Of a stretch of 64,000 bases of DNA, positions 1-7,531 are shown in pieces. The stretch's first letter is position 1; every line of letters starts with the position of its first letter. A program made the translations under genes and the position numbers. The stretch is from assembly GCA_963734015.1 (NCBI GenBank), contig CAVTFG010000006.1, positions 1-64,000 of the forward strand, read 5' to 3'. Under the pieces are notes generated by a model, which was given only the letters and a program-made list of their open reading frames with translations, did not search any database and was not told the origin of the DNA. This DNA is from JALZKA01 sp963734015 (GTDB lineage: Bacteria; Actinomycetota; Thermoleophilia; Solirubrobacterales; 70-9).

Positions 1-19
1 CGCGGGTACCCTTGGGTCC

Positions 20-989
20 GTGACCGAGGCCACTGCCCACGCGCCCAAGCGCGTCCTGCTCGCTGCGCCGCGCGGCTACTGCGCGGGCGTCGACCGCGCG
101 GTCGAGACGGTCGAGAAAGCACTCGACATGCACGGACCGCCGGTCTACGTCCGCAAGGAGATCGTCCACAACAAGCACGTGGTCGAGCAGCTCGCCGAGC
201 GCGGCGCGATCTTCGTCGAGGAGGAGACCGAAGTGCCGGAAGGGGAGCTGGTGGTGTTCTCCGCGCACGGCGTCGCCCCCGCCGTCCACGACAACGCGGA
301 GCGCCGCAACCTCCGGACCATCGACGCCACCTGCCCGCTGGTCACCAAGGTCCACGTCTCGGCGCGCAAGTTCGCCGAGCAGGGCTACTCGATCATCCTG
401 ATCGGCCACGCCGGCCACGAGGAGGTCGAGGGCACCACGGGCGAGGCGCCGGACGAGATCACGCTCGTCGAGACGATCGAGGAAGCGGAGCGGGTCGAGG
501 TCCCCGATCCCGACCACGTCGCGTTCATCACCCAGACGACGCTCTCGGTGGACGAGACCGGCGAGATCATCGCCGTCCTCCGGCAGCGGTTCCCCAAGAT
601 CGTCAGCTCGAAGTCGGAGGACATCTGTTACGCGACGACGAACCGCCAGATCGCGGTCAAGCAGCTCGCCCGCGAGTGCGACCTGGTGCTTGGTGATCGG
701 CTCGACCAACTCCTCGAACTCGAACCGGCTCGTTGAGGTCGCGCGCGACCTCGGCGCGGACTCGCACCTGATCGACAACGCGGCCCAGGTCCGCGAGGAA
801 TGGCTCGAGGGCGTCGAGACGCTCGGGATCACCTCCGGCGCCAGCGCGCCGGAGGAGCTCGTGAAGGAGCTCGTCGAGTTCTTCCGCGCCAGGGGCACCG
901 ACGACGTCTCGGAGCTCCGCACGGTGGACGAGGCCGTTCGGTTCATGCTGCCGAAGAAGATCCGCGTCGAGATGGCGGCGCGGAGCTAG
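20..989 (+). CDS. ispH: 4-hydroxy-3-methylbut-2-enyl diphosphate reductase (frameshifted)
   Basis: Last enzyme of the MEP isoprenoid pathway; a cytosolic [4Fe-4S] reductase making IPP and DMAPP. The three cluster cysteines are visible: GYCAGVDR (residue 21), DATCPLV, and EDICYATTNRQ. The first frame runs from a GTG at 20 but reads out of frame after CDLVL near 688-693, ending at 736. The conserved continuation VIGSTNSSNSNRL resumes one frame over and ends at 989. Dropping one base in the ctt-ggt-gat stretch restores DLVLVIGSTNSSN, so a single inserted base is the simplest explanation. Total length is then about 322 residues, normal for IspH. The stop overlaps the stop of the convergent GHMP kinase gene (shared CTAG). 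The enzyme is essential in MEP organisms, so a sequencing indel is likelier than true loss. Confidence 0.9.
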
Positions 990-1982
990 CGGCCGCGCCG
1001 GACCAGCAGCTCGCAGCCGAGCCCCTCGAACGCCTCCCGCAGTTCGGCGAGGTGGTCCTCGTCGCGGAACAGGCCGACGATCGCGCCGCCCGATCCCGTG
1101 TAGTTGGCGGGCGCGCCGAGGCGCCGGGCGCGTCTCGACCAGCTGGACGTGGCGCGGGTCGAGATCGTAGATCCGGCTGCGCAGGTCGAAGTTCTCGTCC
1201 AGGAGGACCCCAAGGCCCGCGCTGTCGCCGAGCGTCAGCGGGGTCAACGCTCGCTCGGCGAGCCGGCCGATCGCCGCCATCGTGTCCACGACCTCCGTGT
1301 CGCCGGCATCGAACCGCTCGTGCGCCGCGCGGTGGGTCACGCCCGAGTCCGTCCCTGCCTCCGCCAGCCACGCGACGAAGAGCGGCGGCAGGAGCGCGGG
1401 ATCGAGGGCCTCCCAGCGGCCACCGTCCGGATTGGACGAGTCGAAGTCCATGAACAGCACCCCGCCGTAGGTCTGGATGACCTGGTCCTGGAGGCCCCCG
1501 CTCATCCCGAGCTCGTCCGTCTCGCATTCCCGCGCGAAGCGGGGAAGGGCACGATCAGGGATCGGTTCGCCGAACAGTCCTCCGAGGGCGCGGAGCGCGC
1601 CGATCACGATCGCGCCCGAGCCCGCCAGTCCCACTTGCGGCGGGATCGAGGTGCGAATCACCTCGAGCCGCAGCCCCCGGTCCGACAGATCGGGATTCCG
1701 CTCCGCGAACCGTTTGGCCGCCGCCATCAGGAGCGCAATCGGGCCACCGACCGGATAACCGCCTTCCCGGCCGGCGTCGACCAGCTCCGTGAGGCCTCCG
1801 AACTCCAAGCGCTCTTCCTGCGCCACGAGTTCGACGCCCAGGGCGGGTTCGGCCTGGACGACCGCCTCGAGCTCCTCGAGGGCGAACGCGATCGTCGCGC
1901 CGCCGAATCCGTCGGAGGGGTTGCCGACGAGGGACGACCGGCCCGGCACGCGAGCGCGGGCGACGCCGCGCATGTATCTCAT
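986..1982 (-). CDS. GHMP-family sugar/mevalonate-type kinase (frameshifted)
   Basis: GHMP small-molecule kinase. The N-terminal part contains PGRSSLVGNPSDGFGGATI, the ATP loop PPQVGLAGSGAIVIGAL and a conserved GLQDQVIQTYGG segment. The NPSDGFGG start is reminiscent of plant glucuronokinase-like members, but the substrate cannot be named. The frame is lost near 1124-1134 and the C-terminal motif APANYTGSGGAIVGLF continues in another frame to the stop at 986. One extra base (or two missing) in a run of C/G explains it. The start at 1982 is favoured because AGGA(G) lies six bases upstream, in the loop of a repeat-family-B hairpin; an in-frame ATG at 1973 is the alternative. Confidence 0.75.
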
Positions 1983-2027
1983 GAGCGACTCCTGTCGCGA
2001 AAGCAGGTTGTCCCCCCTGGCAAGGGA
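1982..2027 (+). repeat. Dispersed structured repeat, family B, copy B1
   Basis: One of five intergenic copies. In the given orientation it begins TGAGCGAC, forms hairpin 1 (GCGAC-TCCT-GTCGC), then GAAAGCAGGTTG, a C run, and hairpin 2 (CCCT-GGCA-AGGG). Here it lies in reverse orientation relative to the two minus-strand genes that flank it. Its loop, read on the minus strand, gives the AGGA(G) ribosome binding site of the GHMP kinase. Confidence 0.7.
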
Positions 2028-2034
2028 AGTTTTC

Positions 2035-2853
2035 TCACGGCAGGCCCGGGGCGAAGCTGATCGCCCAGACCCTGGCGCCCGGCGACGCCTCGATCGTCAG
2101 GCGGTGGCGCTCGTGCTTGGGGTGCTCGGCGATCGCGATCAATCCGCTTCCGCAGACCGGCTCGAGTCCCGCGTCGTCGAGCCCGGCGCGCAGCGCGCCT
2201 CCCGGCTCGGCCACCACGTAGGCGCCGCCGGCCTCGTACTCGACGTCGATCCGGTCGCGTCCCGGCCCCGGCTCCCAACCCTCCGCGGGCGATCCCCCCG
2301 GGAAGACCTCTTCGCTCGGCGGGGCGACGAGCGCCCCGGGAGCGTCCGTCGCCCGCAGGGGCTCCATTGGCGCGGGCAGCCGGACCGTCAGATCGTCGCC
2401 TCGCAGCACCTCCTGGATTGCCTCCTCTGTCGCGTGGTACTCGCCCTCTCCGAAATGCGCCCACGCGAGTGCGCCGCCGCGCGCCCAGAGGAAGAGCGAC
2501 GGCCACCCCTTGCAGCCGTAGTCGTGCCAGATCGCGTAGTTCGCGTCGAGCGCGACCGAATGCTCGATGCCGAGGGCAGCCACGCCTTCCGAGGCGACCT
2601 CACGCTCGCCGCTGAACCGGAATCGCGGGGAATGAACGCCCAGCACCGAGAGCCCGAACTGCGCATAACGGCGGTTCCACTCGAGCACGTATGGCAGCGC
2701 CCGGACGCTGTTCAGCTGCGTGAAGTCGAAGAAATGGACCAGCACCGGGCCGGTCGCCGTGAGCTCGGCCATCCGCGGCGGCTCGTCGCGGTTCAGCCAC
2801 ACGATCCGGCCCGGAAACTCGGGCGCGGCGATGTCATCGCGGCTCGGTCGCAC
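2035..2853 (-). CDS. Thioredoxin-fold protein with C-terminal beta domain (DipZ-like)
   Basis: About 272 residues. The first 130 or so look like a redoxin fold: VLVHFFDFTQLNSVRALPYV followed by LSVLGVHSPRFRF, and later GWPSLFLWARGG in the cis-Pro region. The usual CxxC is absent; the equivalent segment reads FTQLNSV, so classic disulfide chemistry is doubtful. The C-terminal half (DRIDVEYEAGGAYVV to the end) resembles the beta-rich domain that follows the thioredoxin domain in DipZ-like proteins. No signal peptide is seen. It is transcribed towards the GHMP kinase with a family B repeat between, and is divergent from the diiron-oxidase candidate at 2984. Confidence 0.6.
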   Translation of the reverse strand: MRPSRDDIAAPEFPGRIVWLNRDEPPRMAELTATGPVLVHFFDFTQLNSVRALPYVLEWNRRYAQFGLSVLGVHSPRFRFSGEREVASEGVAALGIEHSVALDANYAIWHDYGCKGWPSLFLWARGGALAWAHFGEGEYHATEEAIQEVLRGDDLTVRLPAPMEPLRATDAPGALVAPPSEEVFPGGSPAEGWEPGPGRDRIDVEYEAGGAYVVAEPGGALRAGLDDAGLEPVCGSGLIAIAEHPKHERHRLTIEASPGARVWAISFAPGLP

Positions 2854-2905
2854 GCGCTGAGGCTATCCGTGCGGCCCGAAGCCGTCGGTATGCTTGGCCT
2901 CCCTT

Positions 2906-2960
2906 GTGAGGCGGAGTCCGAAGGACGAAGCCGAGCCCCGCCGTTGTTGAGGCGGCTGTT
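2906..2960 (+). repeat. Dispersed structured repeat, family A, copy A1
   Basis: Family A copy in the divergent intergenic region. It starts GTGAGGCGGAG, has a small variable hairpin (TCC-GAA-GGA), then CGAAGCCGAGCCCCG and the second hairpin CCGCC-GTTGTTGA-GGCGG. It ends 11 bases before the AGGAGG ribosome binding site of the gene at 2984. Confidence 0.75.
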
Positions 2961-2983
2961 AAAAGCACCTAGGAGGAACGATC

Positions 2984-3592
2984 TTGACCACCACGATCTG
3001 GGAGCGAATCGAGAGCAGCCGGCGGCGCTGGAACGTGCTCGAGCACCCCTTCTACCAGCGCTGGTCCGACGGCGAGCTGACCCGCGAGGAACTGACCCGC
3101 TACTCCGGCCAGTATCGCCACGCCGTCGAGGCCATTGCGACGCTCAGCTCCGCGGCCGCGGACGCGCTTCCGGATCACGACGAGCTGCGCCGGCACGCTG
3201 CCGAGGAGCTCGGCCACGTCCGGCTGTGGGACGGCTTCGTCGACGCCGTCGGGGGCGAGACGAACGCGGCCCCGACCCCCGAGACCGCTTCCTGCGTGCA
3301 GGACTGGGCGGGTGACGGCGACGCGCTCGAGCTGCTCGGCCGCCTGTACGCCGTGGAGGTCTCGCAGCCCGCGATCTCGCGCACCAAACGCGAGGGCTTG
3401 ATCGGGCGCTACGGGTTCGAGGACGGCCCCGGCACCTCCTACTTCAAGCTGCACGAGGGGCGCGACGTGGAGCACGCGGCCGAGGTCCGGGAACTGGTCG
3501 AGGAGCTGGCGACGGACGCCGACGCGGACCGCATCGTGGCGGCTGCCGAGCGGGCCTACGAGGCCAACTGGCGCCTGCTCGACGGCGTCTAG
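2984..3592 (+). CDS. Haem-oxygenase-fold diiron oxidase candidate (TenA/PqqC/CADD-like)
   Basis: A 202-residue all-helical protein of the haem-oxygenase-like superfamily. The candidate metal ligands fit the diiron subgroup (UndA, CADD): HAAEELGH gives Glu75 and His78, LYAVEVSQ gives Glu125, and LHEGRDVEH gives His157, Asp161 and His164 as HxxxDxxH. That pattern suggests an oxygen-activating enzyme rather than a TenA thiaminase; CADD-type members make p-aminobenzoate, but the substrate here is unknown. The start is TTG at 2984, chosen because AGGAGG sits at 2971-2976 with a 7-base gap. Confidence 0.7.
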   Translation: MTTTIWERIESSRRRWNVLEHPFYQRWSDGELTREELTRYSGQYRHAVEAIATLSSAAADALPDHDELRRHAAEELGHVRLWDGFVDAVGGETNAAPTPETASCVQDWAGDGDALELLGRLYAVEVSQPAISRTKREGLIGRYGFEDGPGTSYFKLHEGRDVEHAAEVRELVEELATDADADRIVAAAERAYEANWRLLDGV

Positions 3593-3607
3593 GCCAGGCC
3601 CGGGCCG

Positions 3608-3772
3608 ATGTCCTGGGGAGACCGAACGATCGCAATCGTCCTCGGGCTGGCGCTCGGGATCGCGATCGTCGCCGTCTTTGTGTTCGTCTTCAGCGAGGAG
3701 ACGATCGACAACGCCGGGCTCGAGGGGACGGGCGGGACCCAGACGGAGCAGACGGGCGGCGGCGCGCCTTGA
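3608..3772 (+). CDS. Small single-pass membrane protein, 54 aa
   Basis: ATG at 3608, stop TGA at 3770-3772. Residues about 8-27 (IAIVLGLALGIAIVAVFVF) form one membrane helix, followed by an acidic and Gly/Thr-rich tail. It starts 15 bases after the diiron-oxidase candidate and is followed at 3809 by another anchored protein, so it may belong to a membrane group. No family recognised. Confidence 0.5.
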   Translation: MSWGDRTIAIVLGLALGIAIVAVFVFVFSEETIDNAGLEGTGGTQTEQTGGGAP

Positions 3773-3808
3773 CCCCGCGTTGAGCCGGCGTTCGTAGACT
3801 CCCGCAGC

Positions 3809-4276
3809 ATGGAGTCGCGCAGGGTCCCAGCGCTGATCGCGCTTGTCGGCGTGCTCGTGGCGGTCGCCCTGTTCCTGCTGCTCAAGGACGACACCGCCGA
3901 CGAGGATTCGACGGTGCCCACGACGACGTCGGCGGCGACCACCGACCAGGGCTCGACGGATGGCACCGGCAACGAGCAGGAGCCTGAGAAGAAGCCCAAG
4001 CGAGAGAAGCCGGTCGTGCCCGTCATCGAGATCAAGAACGGGCAACCGGCGGGCGGTGTCCAGGAGTTCGAAGTCGTCAAGGGTGACGAGATCCGCTTCA
4101 TCGTCGAGTCGGACGTCGACGAGGAGGTGCATCTCCACGGGTACGACGTCTCACAGGATGTCAGCGCCGGTGGCAAGGTTGAGTTCAAGGTGCCGGCGAC
4201 GATCGAGGGCGTCTTCGAGGTCGAGCTCGAGCACTCCGTCGTGCCAATCGCCGAGATCTCCGTAGTCCCCGACTGA
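3809..4276 (+). CDS. Membrane-anchored cupredoxin-like protein
   Basis: About 155 residues. A membrane anchor (residues 7-25, ALIALVGVLVAVALFLLL) is followed by a Thr/Ser/Glu/Lys-rich linker and a beta domain of about 85 residues. That domain, with FEVVKGDEIRFIVESDVDEEVHLHGYD, matches the cupredoxin-like (EfeO N-terminal type) pattern. The His-rich HLHGYD could bind metal, but the full type-1 copper set (Cys/Met ligands) is not visible, so electron transfer is not assured. It sits directly upstream of, and abuts, the multi-pass membrane protein at 4277, suggesting a joint role at the membrane. Confidence 0.65.
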   Translation: MESRRVPALIALVGVLVAVALFLLLKDDTADEDSTVPTTTSAATTDQGSTDGTGNEQEPEKKPKREKPVVPVIEIKNGQPAGGVQEFEVVKGDEIRFIVESDVDEEVHLHGYDVSQDVSAGGKVEFKVPATIEGVFEVELEHSVVPIAEISVVPD

Positions 4277-5677
4277 GTGTTGCTCCCGCTCGCGCACGCC
4301 CTCCAGGGCAAGCAGGACCTGCCGATCCCCGAGTGGCTCTTCGCCTGGGGGGCCTCGGTCGTGCTGATCGTCTCGTTCGTCGCGCTCTCCGTCGCCTGGC
4401 GCACGCCGCGGTTCGAGGAAGATCGCTCGCGCCCAGTGGGCGAGCGCCTGTCGGCGGCGCTGCTGGGCCGTCCGCTCGAGATCCTGTGCGGGGCGATCGG
4501 CGTCTTCCTCCTCGGCGTGACGGTCTGGGCCGGGCTCTACGGCACCGAGGCGCCCGATCGCAACTTCGCCGTGACGTTCGTCTTCGTCACCGTCTGGCTT
4601 GGCTTCGTGCTGTTCAGCGTCTTGCTCGGCGACGTGTTCCGCGCGTTCAACCCATGGCGGGCAATCGCCCGGGTCGCGTCGGGCGGCTTCCGGTTGATCG
4701 CGGGCCAGACGCCGCCGCCCGCGCTGCCCTACCCCGAGCGGCTCGGTCGCTGGCCGGCGGCGATCGGCCTCCTGGCGTTCCTCTGGCTCGAGCTGGTGTT
4801 CGGCGCGAGCGGGGCGCAGACCGCGGGCCTGACTCCGCGCACGGTCGCGATCGCCACCCTGATCTACAGCGCCTGGACGTTCGTCGGAATGGCCCTCTTC
4901 GGGATCGAGAAGTGGTGCTCGCGCGGCGAGACGTTCTCCGTCTACTTCGGGATGTTCGCGCGCCTCGCGCCGCTCGAGGTCCGCGACGGGCGGCTGCGGC
5001 GGCGGCCCTGGCTGTCGGGCGCGACCGGGTGGGGCCTGGTTCCCGGCTCCGTGGCGGTGATCCTGATCACGATCGCGGGCACGACCTTCGACGGCGCCCA
5101 GGAGGGCCTCCTCAACGGGGCGATCGGCGACGTCTTCAACGCGCTCTTCGACGACGGGAACGGCCTCGAGCCGGTCTTGGCCCTGCGGATCACCAACACG
5201 CTGTTCATGGCGCTGACCCTTGCGGTCGTGACCGGCATCTACTGGGCGGGGGTGCGGGGCATGGGGATCCGGGGGAGCAAGGTCTCGAAGCTCCGAGACC
5301 TGGGCCGGGTGTTCGCCCACAGCTTCATCACGATCGGCCTCGCCTACCTCTTCGCCCACTACTTCAGCCTCTTCCTCTTCCAGGAGCAGGCACAGTCCAC
5401 GTACCTGCTCTCCGACCCGCTGGGGGAGGGCTCGGACTTCTTCGGCACGGCGGGCAGCGGCATCGACTACGGGTTGATCGGGGCCGAGGCCGTTTGGTAC
5501 GTGCAGGTCGCCGCGCTCGTGATCGGCCACGTCGCCGCGCTCGCGATGGGCCATGACAAGGCGCTGGCCGAGTACAAGGACCTGCGCCGGGCGACCCAGT
5601 CGCAGTACTGGATGCTGGCGCTGATGGTGAGCTTCACGGTCCTGGGCCTGATGCTGCTCTCGAGCGCCAATTCGTAG
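4277..5677 (+). CDS. Multi-pass integral membrane protein
   Basis: About 466 residues with roughly ten hydrophobic segments, for example 23-41, 72-92, 99-118, 158-172, 190-208, 260-275, 310-330, 348-370, 408-425 and 442-460. The start is a GTG immediately after the stop of the cupredoxin-like gene, implying translational coupling. I recall proteins of this type in actinobacteria being labelled fenitrothion hydrolase-like; that name is not evidence for substrate. The conserved-looking GDVFRAFNPWRAIAR and FGIEKWCSRGETFSVYFG loops may be functional. Together with the cupredoxin and the small protein at 5742 it may form a copper- or redox-linked membrane module (inference). Confidence 0.55.
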   Translation: MLLPLAHALQGKQDLPIPEWLFAWGASVVLIVSFVALSVAWRTPRFEEDRSRPVGERLSAALLGRPLEILCGAIGVFLLGVTVWAGLYGTEAPDRNFAVTFVFVTVWLGFVLFSVLLGDVFRAFNPWRAIARVASGGFRLIAGQTPPPALPYPERLGRWPAAIGLLAFLWLELVFGASGAQTAGLTPRTVAIATLIYSAWTFVGMALFGIEKWCSRGETFSVYFGMFARLAPLEVRDGRLRRRPWLSGATGWGLVPGSVAVILITIAGTTFDGAQEGLLNGAIGDVFNALFDDGNGLEPVLALRITNTLFMALTLAVVTGIYWAGVRGMGIRGSKVSKLRDLGRVFAHSFITIGLAYLFAHYFSLFLFQEQAQSTYLLSDPLGEGSDFFGTAGSGIDYGLIGAEAVWYVQVAALVIGHVAALAMGHDKALAEYKDLRRATQSQYWMLALMVSFTVLGLMLLSSANS

Positions 5678-5741
5678 CCTCACCGCGGCGTTCCGGCCCG
5701 GCGCTTTGCGCACCCGCTGACGGGGTGTAGCCTCGGTGTCG

Positions 5742-5879
5742 ATGACCGGGGTACTGCTCGCGCACGCGGGCCACTACGCGCTGTACGTGCTCTACGCCGT
5801 GCCGGTCGTGGTCGTGCTCGGTTCGATCGTCCTCGCGGCCGTGCGGGAGCGGCGGGAGCGGCGCGCAAAGGTCTTGTGA
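5742..5879 (+). CDS. Small membrane protein, 45 aa
   Basis: ATG at 5742, TGA at 5877-5879. HYALYVLYAVPVVVVLGSIV forms one membrane helix and is followed by a basic tail (RERRERRAKVL). It follows the large membrane protein by 64 bases on the same strand. Its stop codon is the first three bases of family B repeat copy B2. Confidence 0.5.
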   Translation: MTGVLLAHAGHYALYVLYAVPVVVVLGSIVLAAVRERRERRAKVL

Positions 5880-5923
5880 GCGCCGCAAGGCGCGAAACCA
5901 GGTTTGCCCCCCCGTAGGGGTGA
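5877..5923 (+). repeat. Dispersed structured repeat, family B, copy B2
   Basis: TGAGCGCC start with hairpin 1 GCGCC-GCAA-GGCGC (perfect stem, GNRA loop), then GAAACCAGGTTTG, a C run, and hairpin 2 CCCC-CGTA-GGGG. Compared with copy B1, both stems have changed on both sides (AC/GT to CC/GG in stem 1, T/A to C/G in stem 2) and still pair. It lies between the small membrane ORF and a convergent lipoprotein gene. Confidence 0.7.
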
Positions 5924-5924
5924 A

Positions 5925-6299
5925 TCATCCGTCCCCCAGCGCTCTGATCGCGGCGTCCACCTTGGCGATGTTCTCGTCCCCCGGGGCGGCGTCGAAGTAG
6001 ACGACCACGTTCGCGGCGCGGTAGCACGTGAGGGTGACCGCGTTCTCGCAACGCTCGAACTCCCCGGCCGCGGACTCCGAGTCGCCGGTGACGATCAGCG
6101 AGCCGCCGCCATCGCCCCCCTCGAACGAGATCGAGAAGACTTCGACATCCTCGGTGATGCTCGTCAGCGAGTCGCCGAGGACCAGCCCGGCCCCCTCCTC
6201 GTTGGCGGCGTCGACGAACTCGCCCGGCTCGAACTCGCGCTCGCCGCAGCCGGCGGCCAGCACGGCGAGAAGGGCGATCGAGAGCAGGGCCGTCGGCAC
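5925..6299 (-). CDS. Small predicted lipoprotein, 124 aa
   Basis: Signal sequence with lipobox LAVLAAGC at residues 11-18, then a compact domain containing two further cysteines (FERCENAVTLTCYRA) that could form a disulfide on the outer face. No family recognised. It is downstream of sufD on the same strand, separated by family A copy A2, and convergent with the membrane group at 3.6-5.9 kb. Confidence 0.55.
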   Translation of the reverse strand: MPTALLSIALLAVLAAGCGEREFEPGEFVDAANEEGAGLVLGDSLTSITEDVEVFSISFEGGDGGGSLIVTGDSESAAGEFERCENAVTLTCYRAANVVVYFDAAPGDENIAKVDAAIRALGDG

Positions 6300-6310
6300 G
6301 GCCCGGCAGG

Positions 6311-6365
6311 ATAAGCCGCCTCAACAACGGCGGGGCTCGGCTTCGCCCTCCGGGCTCCGCCTCAC
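6311..6365 (-). repeat. Dispersed structured repeat, family A, copy A2
   Basis: Read on the minus strand: GTGAGGCGGAG, variable hairpin CCC-GGA-GGG, CGAAGCCGAGCCCCG, hairpin CCGCC-GTTGTTGA-GGCGG, CTTAT. The TGA near its 5' end is the stop codon of sufD (6362-6364). Confidence 0.75.
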
Positions 6366-7531
6366 TGTGCGGCGAGCAGCTCCTCGAGCCGTCGTTCGAG
6401 TGAGGCGGCCAGCGCCTCGCGGATCGGGCCTTCAGCCATCCGCTCGACGAGCTCCTGGAGGAAGCCGTCGATGACGAGCTTCTTGGCGTCGGCCTCGGCC
6501 AGACCGCGCGATCGCAGGTAGTAGAGCTGCTCGGCGTCCACCTGCGCGACGGCGGCGGCGTGCGTGCAGCGGACGTCGTCGGCTTCGATCTCGAGTCCCG
6601 GGATCGCGTCCGCGTGGGCGCGGTCGGAGAGCAGCAGGTTGCGGCTCTCCTGGAAGGCGTCGGTTCGCTGTGCCTCGGGGTCGACACGGATCATCCCGCG
6701 CCAGACCGCCGTCGCCGATTCCGAGAGGACGCCGCGAAACGCCAGGTCGGAAACGGTGTCGGGCGCGGCGTGCTCCTGGGTCGTGTCGTAATCGAGGTGC
6801 TGGTTACCGAGCCCTGCGGTGGCTCCGGTGACCTTGGCCGAGGAACCGCGGCCGGCGAGTTTGGTCTCCATCCGGACCTTGCCGCGCGCGGACCCGAAGC
6901 CCAGCGCCACCCAATCGAGGTTCGCGTCGCGCCCGACCTCCGCCCGCTGTGTCGCAAAGACCCAGCCCTCCTCGGAGAGCTCCTGCTCGCAAACGTAGCG
7001 GAGGTTCGCGCCGTCACCGAGGACGATCTCGACGACGCCGTTGAAGAGGCCGTCGCCGTCCGATTCGTACCGCTCCCAGACCTCGGCCTCGGCACCGTCC
7101 TCGAGCACGATCAGCGCCCGCCACTCGATCGCATCGTCCGCGCTGCCATGGATCACGAGCTTGAGCGGCTCGGCGAGGCGCTCCCCCGCCGGGACGCGGA
7201 CGAACACCCCGTTGCGCCAGCGGGCCTCGTTGCGGGCGGTGAAGACGTCGTCCGCCGGGACGATCGTGCCGAGGTGCTCGCGCACGAGGTCGGCGTGCGT
7301 CTCGGCAGCCTCCGCCAGCGGCATGATGATCGGGCCACCGGTGCCGTCGGTGGCGTCGAGGCCCTCGACCATCGCATTCCCTTCGGCGAACGAGTCCAGC
7401 TCGAGTCCGCTCAAGTCGGTGAACTCCCAGCCCTTGGCCTTCGGGCCGGGAAGGGCGAGCCCCTCCGCGCGAGAGGCGCCGTCACGGCGCCTCTCCTCGA
7501 GCCAGGCGGGTTCAGTCGCCGCGCTAGCCAA
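6362..7531 (-). CDS. sufD: Fe-S cluster assembly protein SufD
   Basis: About 389 residues; SufD partner of the SufBC2D scaffold that builds Fe-S clusters in the cytoplasm. The C-terminal beta-helix region carries the family pattern: RGMIRVDPEAQRTDAFQESR, NLLLSDRAHADAIPGLEIEADDVRCTHAAAV, LYYLRSRGLAEADAKKLVIDGFL. The TTG start at 7531 overlaps the stop of sufB (TAG at 7524-7526), so the two are translationally coupled. The stop codon lies inside repeat A2. Confidence 0.92.
   Translation of the reverse strand: MASAATEPAWLEERRRDGASRAEGLALPGPKAKGWEFTDLSGLELDSFAEGNAMVEGLDATDGTGGPIIMPLAEAAETHADLVREHLGTIVPADDVFTARNEARWRNGVFVRVPAGERLAEPLKLVIHGSADDAIEWRALIVLEDGAEAEVWERYESDGDGLFNGVVEIVLGDGANLRYVCEQELSEEGWVFATQRAEVGRDANLDWVALGFGSARGKVRMETKLAGRGSSAKVTGATAGLGNQHLDYDTTQEHAAPDTVSDLAFRGVLSESATAVWRGMIRVDPEAQRTDAFQESRNLLLSDRAHADAIPGLEIEADDVRCTHAAAVAQVDAEQLYYLRSRGLAEADAKKLVIDGFLQELVERMAEGPIREALAASLERRLEELLAAQ

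Noticed and set aside
1104..3315. Long open frames on the plus strand across the GHMP kinase and thioredoxin-like genes
   Set aside because: Arg/Pro/Ala-rich shadow translation typical of high-GC antisense, without any domain.
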